A DNA stretch of 64,000 nt from Desulfosporosinus sp. (lineage in GTDB: Bacteria; Bacillota; Desulfitobacteriia; Desulfitobacteriales; Desulfitobacteriaceae). Position 1 is the first letter of the stretch; each line of letters begins with the position of its first letter. The position numbers and the translations under genes are program-made. The notes under the pieces were generated by a model that saw nothing but the letters and a program-made list of their open reading frames with translations, searched no databases and was not told the origin of the DNA. Shown piece after piece: positions 25,705 to 33,979 of this stretch. The DNA lies in the NCBI GenBank assembly GCA_003513495.1, contig DOPM01000054.1:31269-95268 (forward strand), given 5' to 3'.

Positions 25705-25822
25705 TACCCATTCGGTAATTTAATATTATAATAAGCTACCATATAGGTAGTGTCAATACCATTTTGGTAGCTTAAGGGTTAAATTCTTTTCTTTATGGTA
25801 GAATATTATTACCAATTCGGTA
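25705..25822. promoter_or_regulatory. four TACC-N5-GGTA operators between divergent regulators
   Basis: The 13-base palindrome TACCNNNNNGGTA occurs at 25705-25717, 25737-25749, 25757-25769 and 25810-25822. The middle two are 20 bases apart, centre to centre. The last abuts the ribosome site of the repressor gene, so binding there should block its transcription. Confidence 0.8.
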
Positions 25823-25837
25823 AAAGGAGGGGAATAA

Positions 25838-26197
25838 ATGAAATTTGGTGATAGATTAAAAAAGCGCCGCGAAGATAAAGAACTTACTCAACAACAATTA
25901 GGGAAACTCATTAATGTATCTGATGCTACAATAAATAGATATGAAAGAGACTTACGTGAACCAGGTATCGAAACAATAAAGTTACTATCTAGGGTACTCG
26001 ATTGTTCAACCGACTATCTCCTTGGATTATCAGATCACACTAGGCCAAAAACATTAAAGGAAACTGAAGAAATAGAATTGGATTTTAGAATTGCCGCCAG
26101 CAAAGAAGATGGTTATGGGCAAGCACCTTCCAATGAACTAAAGCGATTCGTTCAAGATATAGTAAAAGAAGAATTAGACAAATATAAAAGAAAGTGA
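25838..26197 (+). CDS. XRE-family repressor of the element
   Basis: 119 residues behind AAGGAGGGG. The N-terminal HTH (RLKKRREDKELTQQQLGKLIN) is followed by the DYLLGLSDHTRP junction typical of ImmR-like repressors, then a helical C-terminal domain for oligomerisation. The four upstream palindromes are its likely operators. With the ImmA-like gene behind it, it forms the ImmR/ImmA pair known from ICEBs1, where proteolysis of the repressor induces the element. Confidence 0.85.
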   Translation: MKFGDRLKKRREDKELTQQQLGKLINVSDATINRYERDLREPGIETIKLLSRVLDCSTDYLLGLSDHTRPKTLKETEEIELDFRIAASKEDGYGQAPSNELKRFVQDIVKEELDKYKRK

Positions 26198-26236
26198 AAC
26201 TACCAACCCATATGGCAAGGTAGTTTCACTTTTTAT
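26194..26236 (+). terminator. strong terminator overlapping the repressor stop codon
   Basis: GTGAAACTACC and GGTAGTTTCAC, 11-bp perfect arms with a 14-base loop, followed by TTTTTAT. The repressor's TGA lies inside the left arm. It separates the repressor from the ImmA-like gene, so the latter would need read-through or its own promoter. Confidence 0.85.
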
Positions 26237-26276
26237 ATTCGACATTTATTAATATTTTTCGACTGTAGGTGACATC

Positions 26277-26768
26277 TTGAAGAAACTTTGGGATATTGTA
26301 ATCAAAGAAAACATCAAAGTGAGGTATAAGGACTTTTCGCAGTTACCAGAGAATATTCACGGACTTTACCTTTATGACCCGAGGATTGGCCCGTTAATTG
26401 TCCTTGATAAACAACTTCTTCATGCGTTCCGTCTGCACAAATGCGTACTCGCCGAAGAGATAGGACATTTTTACACGGCAGCACGCACGAACCTTCTTTC
26501 TGTCCACACTTCTGCCAATCTTCAAACTATGGAGGCCCAAGATGAACGAAAAGCTGCTCAATGGGCTACAGACTTCTTGATTCCGGATTGTGAACTTGTG
26601 AGGGCACTAGAAGCAGGCTACCTCAGCTGCTTTGAATTAGCAGAACACTTTGATGTAACTGAATGGTTTATCTATCGTAAGCTTGAGCAGTTAAGTCGGA
26701 CAGGCCTAAAGATAAAGGGACGAGATTTATTTGATATTGATATGCGACTATACTCGTTTTTAACGTAG
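26277..26768 (+). CDS. ImmA/IrrE-family metallopeptidase-like protein
   Basis: 163 residues from a TTG start with TAGGTGA upstream. The active-site region reads KCVLAEEIGHFY, the EExGH variant of HExxH found in many ImmA/IrrE-type phage and ICE proteins. A QDERKAAQWATDFLIP segment downstream is also typical. In ICEBs1, ImmA cleaves the ImmR repressor after a signal. Loss of the first His of HExxH means catalysis cannot be assumed. Gene order supports a role in induction. Confidence 0.78.
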   Translation: MKKLWDIVIKENIKVRYKDFSQLPENIHGLYLYDPRIGPLIVLDKQLLHAFRLHKCVLAEEIGHFYTAARTNLLSVHTSANLQTMEAQDERKAAQWATDFLIPDCELVRALEAGYLSCFELAEHFDVTEWFIYRKLEQLSRTGLKIKGRDLFDIDMRLYSFLT

Positions 26769-26833
26769 GGAAGATTGCTACGATTTAATGCTACTTACCA
26801 ATTTCTTAAAATCAGCGGCGGGAGAGTGACAAA

Positions 26834-28240
26834 ATGCCTAAAAAGAAAAAGAAAAGAGGTAACGGCGAAGGAACGATATACCAGGAAGAAAACGGCCGAT
26901 GGAAAGGGCAGATTACTCTTGGTAGAGATCCTCAGACCGGAAAGCTGATCCGCCCTGCTTTTCACGGAAACACGAGAAAAGATGTGGCTAATCAGATCGC
27001 TGAAGCTTTAGATCGCCATAATAAAAAAACGTTCGTCAATCCATCGAAAACCACTCTTGAAGAATGGACTACAATATGGAGAAGTACTTCCCGAATTAAG
27101 GAAAATACATGGCGGGGCTACGAGACTATTTTAAGAAATCATATTTTCCCAGCCTTGGGCCACTACCCTCTTTCTGACCTAGAAAAAGACCCTTCTAAGA
27201 TTCAATCATTCATAATCGCTATGGAGAAAGAACCAAGAAAGGACGGTAAAATCGCTAAATCATTAATAAAGTTAAGGAAGGAAGGGCAGATAGCTCAATC
27301 TGAAGTAGCTAATGCTCTCAATATTGATTTGCAAACGTATTGCGACTGGGAGAAGAATCTTACAAGGCCAAACCTTAAGATGATAAAAGATATCATTGCC
27401 TTTTACGACATTAGCACGGAGGACTTTCCTGTATTTTTATCTCCGGCTACAGTAATTAAAGCCCATCGAATTCTCCATAGTATCTTAGAGACAGCAAAAA
27501 GACAACAAAAGATGTATTCAAATCCATCTGATGCTAAAAATCTAAATCTTCCTGCCATGGATGCAGAAGAAACTCAGACTCTAACTAACGAGCAGTTAGA
27601 TGCTTTCTTAGAAGCAATAATGGAATATCGGTACTTTGCCGGGTTCTATCTCTTAATCGGATCCGGGATGAGGCCGGGAGAAATGGTGGCCTTAAAATGG
27701 CCACTGGTCGATCTTAGAAATAGAAGCGTTGAGGTAAAGGAAACCCGAACTAGGGTATTAAATGAGGATCCTGATGCTAAAACTAAAACAAAGGTCATAA
27801 ATCAAAGTACAAAGACAAAAAAAAGCAAGAGATCTCTTGCTTTAGCCGGAAGGGTTACAGCGGCACTTAGGCTTCACAGGATGTTGCAAAGAAAAGAAAA
27901 ACTCCTGGCGGGAGAAAGTTACATTGACAAAGGTTATGTTTTTGCTAATGCCGGTGGTGGCCCAGTGGAGTACCGAAACTTCTATCGCTCATTTCAGGCA
28001 TGCCTAACAAAATGTGGCATCCCTCATGTTAAACTTTACGCTCTTCGCCACACTTTTGCTACAATTCTTCTTGAAGAAGGAGAGGATCTAAGAGTCATTC
28101 AGGAGCTACTCGGTCACACTGACATACGGACAACTAAAATATATACTAGGGTTCGAAGAAAACTAAAAGAAAAAGCGGCCTTGAAAATAGATAGCCACTT
28201 GAGACCAAAGAAAAAGAAAAAAGGCGTTGCAACAACGTAA
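26834..28240 (+). CDS. int: tyrosine integrase with an internal HTH insertion
   Basis: 468 residues. The N-terminal arm-binding domain (GEGTIYQEENGRWKGQI) and core-binding domain (about 70-135) are followed by an extra ~60-residue XRE-like HTH (about 140-203; KLRKEGQIAQSEVANALNID, then DWEKNLTRPNLKMIKDI). The core-binding domain then resumes (SPATVIKAHRILHSILETAKR). The catalytic domain has R280 (SGMRPGE), a lysine in TKTKKSKRS, R405 (YALRHTFAT, where Tyr402 replaces the usual box II His), H428 (LLGHTD) and the nucleophile Y437 (IYTRV). It would integrate and excise the element. Its 3' end is matched by a decayed copy near tRNA-Thr at about 34.1 kb. Confidence 0.92.
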   Translation: MPKKKKKRGNGEGTIYQEENGRWKGQITLGRDPQTGKLIRPAFHGNTRKDVANQIAEALDRHNKKTFVNPSKTTLEEWTTIWRSTSRIKENTWRGYETILRNHIFPALGHYPLSDLEKDPSKIQSFIIAMEKEPRKDGKIAKSLIKLRKEGQIAQSEVANALNIDLQTYCDWEKNLTRPNLKMIKDIIAFYDISTEDFPVFLSPATVIKAHRILHSILETAKRQQKMYSNPSDAKNLNLPAMDAEETQTLTNEQLDAFLEAIMEYRYFAGFYLLIGSGMRPGEMVALKWPLVDLRNRSVEVKETRTRVLNEDPDAKTKTKVINQSTKTKKSKRSLALAGRVTAALRLHRMLQRKEKLLAGESYIDKGYVFANAGGGPVEYRNFYRSFQACLTKCGIPHVKLYALRHTFATILLEEGEDLRVIQELLGHTDIRTTKIYTRVRRKLKEKAALKIDSHLRPKKKKKGVATT

Positions 28241-28259
28241 AAAACCTGGGTTGCAACGC
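28224..28259. repeat. GCGTTGCAAC inverted repeat at the integrase 3' end
   Basis: Perfect 10-base arms at 28224-28233 and 28250-28259 straddle the integrase stop codon. The same structure, with one mismatch, recurs at about 34143-34178 in the decayed integrase copy beside tRNA-Thr. It may be an arm-type integrase site or a weak terminator. The current element's att core should lie nearby but I cannot identify it. Confidence 0.55.
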
Positions 28260-28367
28260 TATTTCAACGATTCGTAAAAAATGAACAATTCCATAGAACT
28301 TAAAAACCCCGCAATGGCTTCATCAAGAGCGAAAAAACGGAGACGATAAATTGAATCGTAAAAACAC

Positions 28368-28400
28368 CAAAGCCCCCGGCACCACAGCTGAGGGCTTTTT
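28368..28400 (+). terminator. hairpin with T run before the small membrane gene
   Basis: AAAGCCC and GGGCTTTTT arms. It would end rightward transcription from the integrase gene. The region 28260-28367 holds nothing else I can name and is the likeliest place for the element's right boundary. Confidence 0.6.
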
Positions 28401-28417
28401 ATGAGGAGGCGATTACG

Positions 28418-28612
28418 ATATCAGGAGTAACAGGATTTTTCTTTGCAAATTTAATTGTCCTGGGAATTGCAGCCCTTGTCTTATACACAATCATCAGGCT
28501 GGCCGTCCGGAACGGCGTCAGGGAAGCTAACGAGAAACAGGAGTTACAGATGCAGGTAATTACTGACTTGTTGTCGGCCCTAGTCAAGGAGAAATACAAA
28601 CCAGATAAATAA
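28418..28612 (+). CDS. small single-span membrane protein with a non-standard start
   Basis: The open frame encodes about 64 residues: a clean hydrophobic helix (GFFFANLIVLGIAALVLYTII), then a charged, helical tail (RLAVRNGVREANEKQEL). AGGAGG at 28403 lies 9 bases before ATA 28418 and closer to ATT 28412. No ATG, GTG or TTG is available at the right distance, so translation probably starts at one of these. Hairpins flank it on both sides, giving a compact one-gene unit. I recognise it only as resembling small DUF6019-like membrane proteins of clostridia. Confidence 0.55.
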   Translation: MSGVTGFFFANLIVLGIAALVLYTIIRLAVRNGVREANEKQELQMQVITDLLSALVKEKYKPDK

Positions 28613-28617
28613 CTACC

Positions 28618-28645
28618 GCCCCCAGTCGCTGTCGCTGGGGCTTAG
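28618..28645 (+). terminator. terminator after the small membrane gene
   Basis: GCCCCCAG and CTGGGGC arms (one bulge) followed by TTAGTTA. The T run is short, so it is a moderate terminator. Confidence 0.5.
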
Positions 28646-28814
28646 TTATGGGGAGAATGCGATAAAAAGTGTATATATTTATAGTAAAGGTATATACAAT
28701 TGTCTAAGCTTTTCGAGAGGGTTCTAGACCTTGCGTCACAATGGGTTCGGGGTTTTCGTTTGTTCCATTAGGCATTCCATTAGAAGAGTTAACGATTTGC
28801 ATGCCTATCGGAAT

Positions 28815-28845
28815 AAAAATGGCCCTCATTTTTACTGATGAGAGC
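28815..28845 (-). terminator. terminator overlapping the end of the Spo0E-like gene
   Basis: On the minus strand GCTCTCAT and ATGAGGGC (one G-U pair) are followed by CATTTTTATT. The stop codon lies in the loop. Confidence 0.6.
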
Positions 28846-29008
28846 AACTGAAATTCTTCTTTCTTTGGCAGAAGTAAAACTTGCTAATCAATGCGTCAAG
28901 CTTCTCACTAACCCTTACCACTCTTGGATCTGTCAGGTCTTTATCTGAAGCGATCTTTTGCATTTCTAATCTTAATTCTTCTATCTGGTCTAAAACTGAG
29001 GGTTTCAC
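28832..29008 (-). CDS. Spo0E-like aspartyl-phosphate phosphatase peptide
   Basis: 58 residues from GTG 29008, behind TTAGGAGGAC. The product is two helices, with RVVRVSEKLDALISKFY containing the S-x-x-LD signature of Spo0E/YisI/YnzD peptides, which dephosphorylate Spo0A~P and delay sporulation. Size and motif position fit the family. It stands alone with its own terminator, next to germination genes, and is chromosomal in character. Confidence 0.78.
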   Translation of the reverse strand: MKPSVLDQIEELRLEMQKIASDKDLTDPRVVRVSEKLDALISKFYFCQRKKNFSCSHQ

Positions 29009-29194
29009 TTTAGATGTCCTCCTAATAAATTGTTCCCCTCGGATATTCTAGTACTACGGTATACTAATAGCAATAGGTCTAATAGGTAAGGTTTTGTCGA
29101 AAATGAGTAGGGGTAAACAGGCCATAAGTACTCCATCAAACTCCCATCCTCAAGATAAAATATTAAGGACACCATAAATCTATTCCGTTTTGCA

Positions 29195-29222
29195 CAAAAA
29201 GGAGAGCAACTAAGCTCTCCTT
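29195..29222 (-). terminator. terminator downstream of the ger operon and PIN remnant
   Basis: GGAGAGC and GCTCTCC with a 6-base loop, followed on the minus strand by TTTTTGTGC. It would end leftward transcripts that began at the sigma-G promoter at 33.8 kb. Confidence 0.75.
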
Positions 29223-29292
29223 TCCCAAAAAAGTTCTGAGAATGACCTTTAACAACGCCCCAGTACATATTATGTCTAGGCTGTCCGATGTG

Positions 29293-30053
29293 TTACATCT
29301 TCCACAGATACCACTTTCAAGTATTCAGTTCATACTTGATTTCAAACGGCCGGAGCTCGCCTTTGATCTCGCTTTGACAGCGAAAAACGAGCATTCGATG
29401 CCGGCGAGTTTCTCCTCGGTCACGGAGAGGACCTGGTCGATCTTGAGTTCTCTGCCGTCCAGTGATAGTCGATAAGTTCGAGGTTTTCCAGTTGTGTCGA
29501 AATGGGCTAGGACCGAGATGGGGGTTGAGTAGATTTTCACATCAATATTTTTCCCCTGGTATAGTGTTGAATGAGGGATTTGAGTTGACTGAGGTATAAA
29601 ATATTTATTGTTCGGACTAAAAACATTTAATCCCGTAACATTATGATAGTCATAATCAACCGTGGCTATAGCACTTCCGGGTATTTGAGAGGTAACTACA
29701 ACAATTGCAGCGTCTCTTGCATTTAAGGAGTATGATTTACTTGCCTCTCGGCGAAGTTTTGCAAATTCTGCATCAACAGTTACTTCAAGATCTATTATAT
29801 TTGGATGAAGTTCTAATTCGGTTAAAACTCTCTCTATTTCCAAATGAGCTTCGTCCATATATTTATTTGTACGTTTCTGCAATATATCCCATCTTGTAGC
29901 ATTCTGTTTGGCGTATTTGGTGTAAACACCCTTAATCATACAATGTTCTAATTCCTCAATAACTAAATGACTAACTATCATTGGGATACGATTAGCTGTA
30001 AGCCTACATGTAAAATTGTAACAATCATCAGCCAATAAATATTCATCCATCAC
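29293..30053 (-). pseudogene. decayed PIN-domain gene with a damaged C-terminal domain
   Basis: The open frame (29325-30053) encodes 242 residues. Residues 5-150 resemble a PIN nuclease domain (SHLVIEELEHC, SLNARDAAIVVVTSQIP, ATVDYDYHNV), but the first strand with the catalytic D-T/S-N is missing. The frame begins one base after gerKC with no ribosome site. Residues 165-215 match a small Firmicute domain (ISVLAHFD, IDQVLSVTEEKLAG). There the frame slips: in the next frame the expected sequence continues (MLVFRCQSEIKGELRPFEIK), reaches a TGA where a Cys codon is expected, and ends KWYLWKM at 29293. So there are three lesions: N-terminal loss, a frameshift near 29395 and a nonsense codon. Confidence 0.65.
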
Positions 30054-31142
30054 TTATTTGTTCACATTCGTCATAGTTTGGAGATCAAGCTGATAATTGA
30101 TCTGTAATTCCATATCCCCCCATTTCCTTAACCACTCTTCGTCCTTGATCGGTTGCGAGAAGGGGGTAAGCGAGTGTGTCCCCACTTGCAAAGGATCAAC
30201 TTTCCACTGTTGCATATTCCGTAGTAACGCAGTTGTTTGTTTTTCTAAATAGGATTTGATCTCTTGATTAAGGTCCTCTAATTCGTCACTATCGACTATA
30301 TTTTTATCCCCCCGGTACTCCTCGATTCTGCCGACCAAATTCACCTTAATTGAAATTGACGAGTAGTCTGAAGCTAATTTTATAATAACCTTTGAACGAA
30401 TCTGACCTAAAGAGACGGCTAAGGACGGAATCGGTAAAAGTTTGAGGTAATAATCGTTATTAAGGAGTTGGAGAATTTGATCATTCATGTCGCTGATGGT
30501 TGCAACTAATTTGTCATCCTTGAAAAAGGCAGTTCCATGGTAGATGAAATTTTCTTTGTTAACTTTAAAAACAGGCAGTATGGGATCTGAAAATGGAGAG
30601 TACAACCGTTTCAAGAATTGATGTAAATTAATTACAGTGATATCCCCTTGATTTTTTGTTTCATAATGTTTAAGCATGCGATAAAGAAAATAATCTAGGT
30701 TTTCTTGTTTATCTACTTGATTTCTGATGTAATCCTCAAAATTTCCTTTGATGACCACGAGATAGAGCCGTTGGGAGATATCGGGATCTGTGAGAAGGGT
30801 GTCGATAAGGGGAAGAATCCCTTTTTTGGCAAGCTCTTCGCTGATAAACAACATTCGGAGTTGTCCTGATTTCAATTCGCGATAATAAACTAAATTAAAG
30901 TCCTTTCTTCCCTGTTTTAATAGATTAACTTGGAGGGTGAGCATACTTTTCTTCTCATTGATCAATGGCGGCACCAATGTGCTTATTTTCAATTTACCTG
31001 ATTCACCTTCTTGGATAGACCAGAAAATAACAGGAGCGATTTCTTCGACCGTATTGTTCTCCACAAAAAAAGAAGAACATCCGCTCAACAAGACGATATT
31101 CATTATTATCATCAATAAAACTACTCGTTTTATATGCGTCAT
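30054..31142 (-). CDS. gerKC: spore germination receptor lipoprotein, GerC family
   Basis: 362 residues with a lipoprotein signal peptide ending in the lipobox LLSGC (Cys about 22). The rest is the GerAC-type soluble domain exposed outside the spore inner membrane, ending with the conserved GDMELQINYQL-like segment. ATG overlaps the gerKB stop (ATGA). Length and lipobox are normal. It forms a nutrient receptor with the two upstream products. Paralogue letter K is used loosely, since the germinant is unknown. Confidence 0.85.
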   Translation of the reverse strand: MTHIKRVVLLMIIMNIVLLSGCSSFFVENNTVEEIAPVIFWSIQEGESGKLKISTLVPPLINEKKSMLTLQVNLLKQGRKDFNLVYYRELKSGQLRMLFISEELAKKGILPLIDTLLTDPDISQRLYLVVIKGNFEDYIRNQVDKQENLDYFLYRMLKHYETKNQGDITVINLHQFLKRLYSPFSDPILPVFKVNKENFIYHGTAFFKDDKLVATISDMNDQILQLLNNDYYLKLLPIPSLAVSLGQIRSKVIIKLASDYSSISIKVNLVGRIEEYRGDKNIVDSDELEDLNQEIKSYLEKQTTALLRNMQQWKVDPLQVGTHSLTPFSQPIKDEEWLRKWGDMELQINYQLDLQTMTNVNK

Positions 31143-32260
31143 ACTTTGAAACGCCCCTTCAGTTTAGTGGCTACCAGAAGGAAGGCCGGAACTAAAAGGT
31201 AGGTGAATGCTCCTACTCCAATCTGAAGGTTCAGCCAAATATTCTGTTCTTCACCGGATTTCCAGAACCACTGATTGACTATGAGGATACTTACAAGAAT
31301 TATTATAAAACTTGCCGCAAAACCCATTCGTGTGGTCTGTTGCACCCCTTTTCCCAGGAGGATTCGGGTAGCCCCATAAAACAATAAAATGAAAATTGAG
31401 TTAACAAATACAAGGACAAACAGATGGACCGAGATTAAAACTATATCAATCCGTTCATAGGCAGGAAATTGCAAGTACCGAACCATATCGAGTACAGGAT
31501 ACTTCGTTTTGACTAAGTAATTGGAACTAAAAAATAATAACGATGATATAAATAAGACCAGATATTCTAAGACTGAGATCGTATTGGCGATCGTCAAGTA
31601 TTTTAGCATCTTTTGCTTTGGCCTTAGCCAAGGAGTCAAACATACCAAAAATTCAACTCCTGACAGTGATGACCAAACCAATAACAACCCTTTCCAAGAA
31701 ATTGCCGACCATTCCGGCGGCATCAAAGGATATAAATCATGCATAGAAGCAATCGGCGGAAAGAAAAATGAATAATATATGATCACCATCCAAATTGTAC
31801 TTAGAAATGCGATCACAACAAAACGTATGGTATTCTCCATCCCTTGAGAGGCTAGGTAAAAGCAGACTATAAAGATGGAAAGAATTAACCAATTGGAAGT
31901 CATCGAGGGAAATATATATTGGTGCGCGATTTCCACAAATCCCAGTGTCATTACAGTTATTCTGAGCAAGATTAGAAACAAACCAAGAAAAGCAAATACC
32001 CTAACCGTCCTTTCACCTAATAGCTGCACGAATCCTTGATAACCCTGCACTGAAAAATTAGATGAAAACCACTTGGATAACAGCATCAAATTAACTTGCG
32101 ATAAGATTCCTACGGCCATAATCCCCATAATCATATAAGGATGAACTAAATGCCTCGGCATGATTATAAAAAAGTAAAGCATTTGCATTCGATTGACCAT
32201 CAACATGAAATAAACGCCGCTAAAGGGAGACGATTTTTCAAATAACGAAGGTGAGGGCAA
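31139..32260 (-). CDS. gerKB: spore germination receptor membrane protein, GerB family
   Basis: 373 residues with about ten membrane spans, of the amino acid/polyamine permease-like GerAB family (the germinant-binding subunit in Bacillus receptors). I chose TTG 32260, seven bases after AAGGAGA. A longer open frame to 32359 overlaps gerKA and lacks a ribosome site. The N-terminus PSPSLFEKSSPFSGVYFML fits family starts. It overlaps gerKC by four bases. Confidence 0.85.
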   Translation of the reverse strand: MPSPSLFEKSSPFSGVYFMLMVNRMQMLYFFIIMPRHLVHPYMIMGIMAVGILSQVNLMLLSKWFSSNFSVQGYQGFVQLLGERTVRVFAFLGLFLILLRITVMTLGFVEIAHQYIFPSMTSNWLILSIFIVCFYLASQGMENTIRFVVIAFLSTIWMVIIYYSFFFPPIASMHDLYPLMPPEWSAISWKGLLLVWSSLSGVEFLVCLTPWLRPKQKMLKYLTIANTISVLEYLVLFISSLLFFSSNYLVKTKYPVLDMVRYLQFPAYERIDIVLISVHLFVLVFVNSIFILLFYGATRILLGKGVQQTTRMGFAASFIIILVSILIVNQWFWKSGEEQNIWLNLQIGVGAFTYLLVPAFLLVATKLKGRFKV

Positions 32261-32264
32261 GTGA

Positions 32265-33752
32265 TCATCTCCTTCGGCTGGATCGCCATTTCTGCAGGGG
32301 ATATAAAGAAACAGGACGCCTCTTAATCCACTGCAGGGGTACACGAATAAAAAGATCATTCCAATCGCTCATATGTAAAGGAGCGATCGGGGCAAAGTAA
32401 GGCTGTTTCAGTGATGTAAGCCCATTTAAATGAACGAGAACTATAATGAACCCAAGCGCCATACCAAATATTCCAAGAATTGACGAAAGTAGCATAAAAG
32501 CAAATAAAAGAAGCCTGTTAGCCTTGACCATCAGATAATTGGGAACTAAAAACGAAGCAATTGTGGAAATACCTACTGTGACAATTAACACTTTACTTGC
32601 GAATCCGGCTTCAACAGAAGCCTGCCCAATGACAATCCCGCCAATTACTCCTAAAGTTTGTCCAGTCTTCGTAGGCATTCGAAGACTGGCTTCAATTATG
32701 ATTTCAATTATGATTAACATTAGAAATGCTTCCCAAAATGGGGTAAAAGGCAATTTGCTTCTGGATTCTAATAAAACGAATAGCACTTGAAGGGGAAACA
32801 TCTGATAATGATGTGTGTTTATAGCGACATAGAGAGGGATCATGGTCAACGAAAGAAAAAAGCTTACAAAGCGAACGCCACGCAAAAAACTTCCAATCAG
32901 CCATCGATGGATATAATCGTCGGGAGAGATAAAGAGATCAAAAAATGTGATAGGGGCAATTAATGCAAATGGAGTATTACCAACCAAAATCGTGAGTTTT
33001 CCTGCGCCCAAAGCATAAACACATGAGTCCGGACGGTCTGTCTGTTGGAATTGGGGGAAGATACTATGAACGTGATCCTCCATAAACGCGGCAACTTGAG
33101 ATGAATCTAAAAACAAATCATAATCAATCGTAAGAATCTTACTTTTCGCAATGGTAATTAATTCAGGATTAGTCAATCCCTCAATGTACATAAGTACAAT
33201 CGGTGTTCTAGTTAGAGAACCGACTGTGAACTTTTCCGTTTTGAGTGTCGTCAGTGGTAGCCGCCTTCGAATCAGTGTAACATTTTGTTCTATTTGTTCA
33301 CTAAAGCTATCTTTTGGCCCGAATAAAATGGTTTCCGTTTCAGAGGATTCAATGGAACGGCTTAATGGATTTTCTAGTTTAATGGCCAACCATTGGTCCT
33401 CACTACGATCACTAAGAAGTATCGCCCCCTCCATCAGTTGCCTCTGAGCCTCATCTAAGTCATTGACTTTCGATGCTTTACAAACGTTTATACATTCGTG
33501 AATAGGGGCTGGAGAATGATGGATCAACGGTTCAATAATTTCATCATTCAAACGTTCTTGATTAATCAACGTTCTTATATACAGAAGTGTAACCTTATGG
33601 TCTGGATTAATTTGACGTTCAATGATTTCTGCATCATCCATGTTCACCACAATGTTTTTCAGAGTATCTAGTGTTAAAGTTGTATTTTCAACTTCCTTGT
33701 TAGGGTCATTTTGTTTCCGGTCGCTTCCACTCTTCCTCTTTTTCCAAAACAT
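32265..33752 (-). CDS. gerKA: spore germination receptor subunit, GerA family
   Basis: 495 residues: a hydrophilic N-terminal domain (about 1-280) rich in D and E, then about five membrane helices, and a conserved APLHMSDWNDLFIRVPL segment near the end. This is the GerAA plan. A FVGSLTRTPIVLMYIEGL segment marks the N-domain. ATG is preceded by AAGGTG, and the gene by a perfect sigma-G-type promoter at 33821-33850. First gene of the gerKA-KB-KC operon, expressed in the forespore. Confidence 0.9.
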   Translation of the reverse strand: MFWKKRKSGSDRKQNDPNKEVENTTLTLDTLKNIVVNMDDAEIIERQINPDHKVTLLYIRTLINQERLNDEIIEPLIHHSPAPIHECINVCKASKVNDLDEAQRQLMEGAILLSDRSEDQWLAIKLENPLSRSIESSETETILFGPKDSFSEQIEQNVTLIRRRLPLTTLKTEKFTVGSLTRTPIVLMYIEGLTNPELITIAKSKILTIDYDLFLDSSQVAAFMEDHVHSIFPQFQQTDRPDSCVYALGAGKLTILVGNTPFALIAPITFFDLFISPDDYIHRWLIGSFLRGVRFVSFFLSLTMIPLYVAINTHHYQMFPLQVLFVLLESRSKLPFTPFWEAFLMLIIIEIIIEASLRMPTKTGQTLGVIGGIVIGQASVEAGFASKVLIVTVGISTIASFLVPNYLMVKANRLLLFAFMLLSSILGIFGMALGFIIVLVHLNGLTSLKQPYFAPIAPLHMSDWNDLFIRVPLQWIKRRPVSLYPLQKWRSSRRR

Positions 33753-33820
33753 AAGCGGTCAACACCTTAGATTAATAATTTAGCGATAAAGGTAAATTAT
33801 AGAATTTTATTATTCGCATT

Positions 33821-33850
33821 TATTATGATTAGTTCCGCTTCATTTTATAC
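33821..33850 (-). promoter_or_regulatory. sigma-G-type promoter of the ger operon
   Basis: On the minus strand GTATA, exactly 18 bases, then CATAATA, matching the forespore consensus GNATR-N18-CATNNTA with no mismatch. It lies about 70 bases before the gerKA start. Confidence 0.8.
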
Positions 33851-33979
33851 TGGACAAGAAATTCAAAAAAGGCCCTGAAAGATACAATAGCCTAATTAAA
33901 TGATACCTGCATAAATTTATTTGGAGGAGATCGCTGAGGAATAGAAAAGAATTTCGGTGATTGCGTCTTTACCCCGACA

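Noticed and set aside
29338..29345. TGA in place of Cys as a selenocysteine codon in the PIN-linked domain
   Set aside because: The same gene also has a frameshift and a missing N-terminus, and no SECIS-like hairpin is evident. Decay is simpler.
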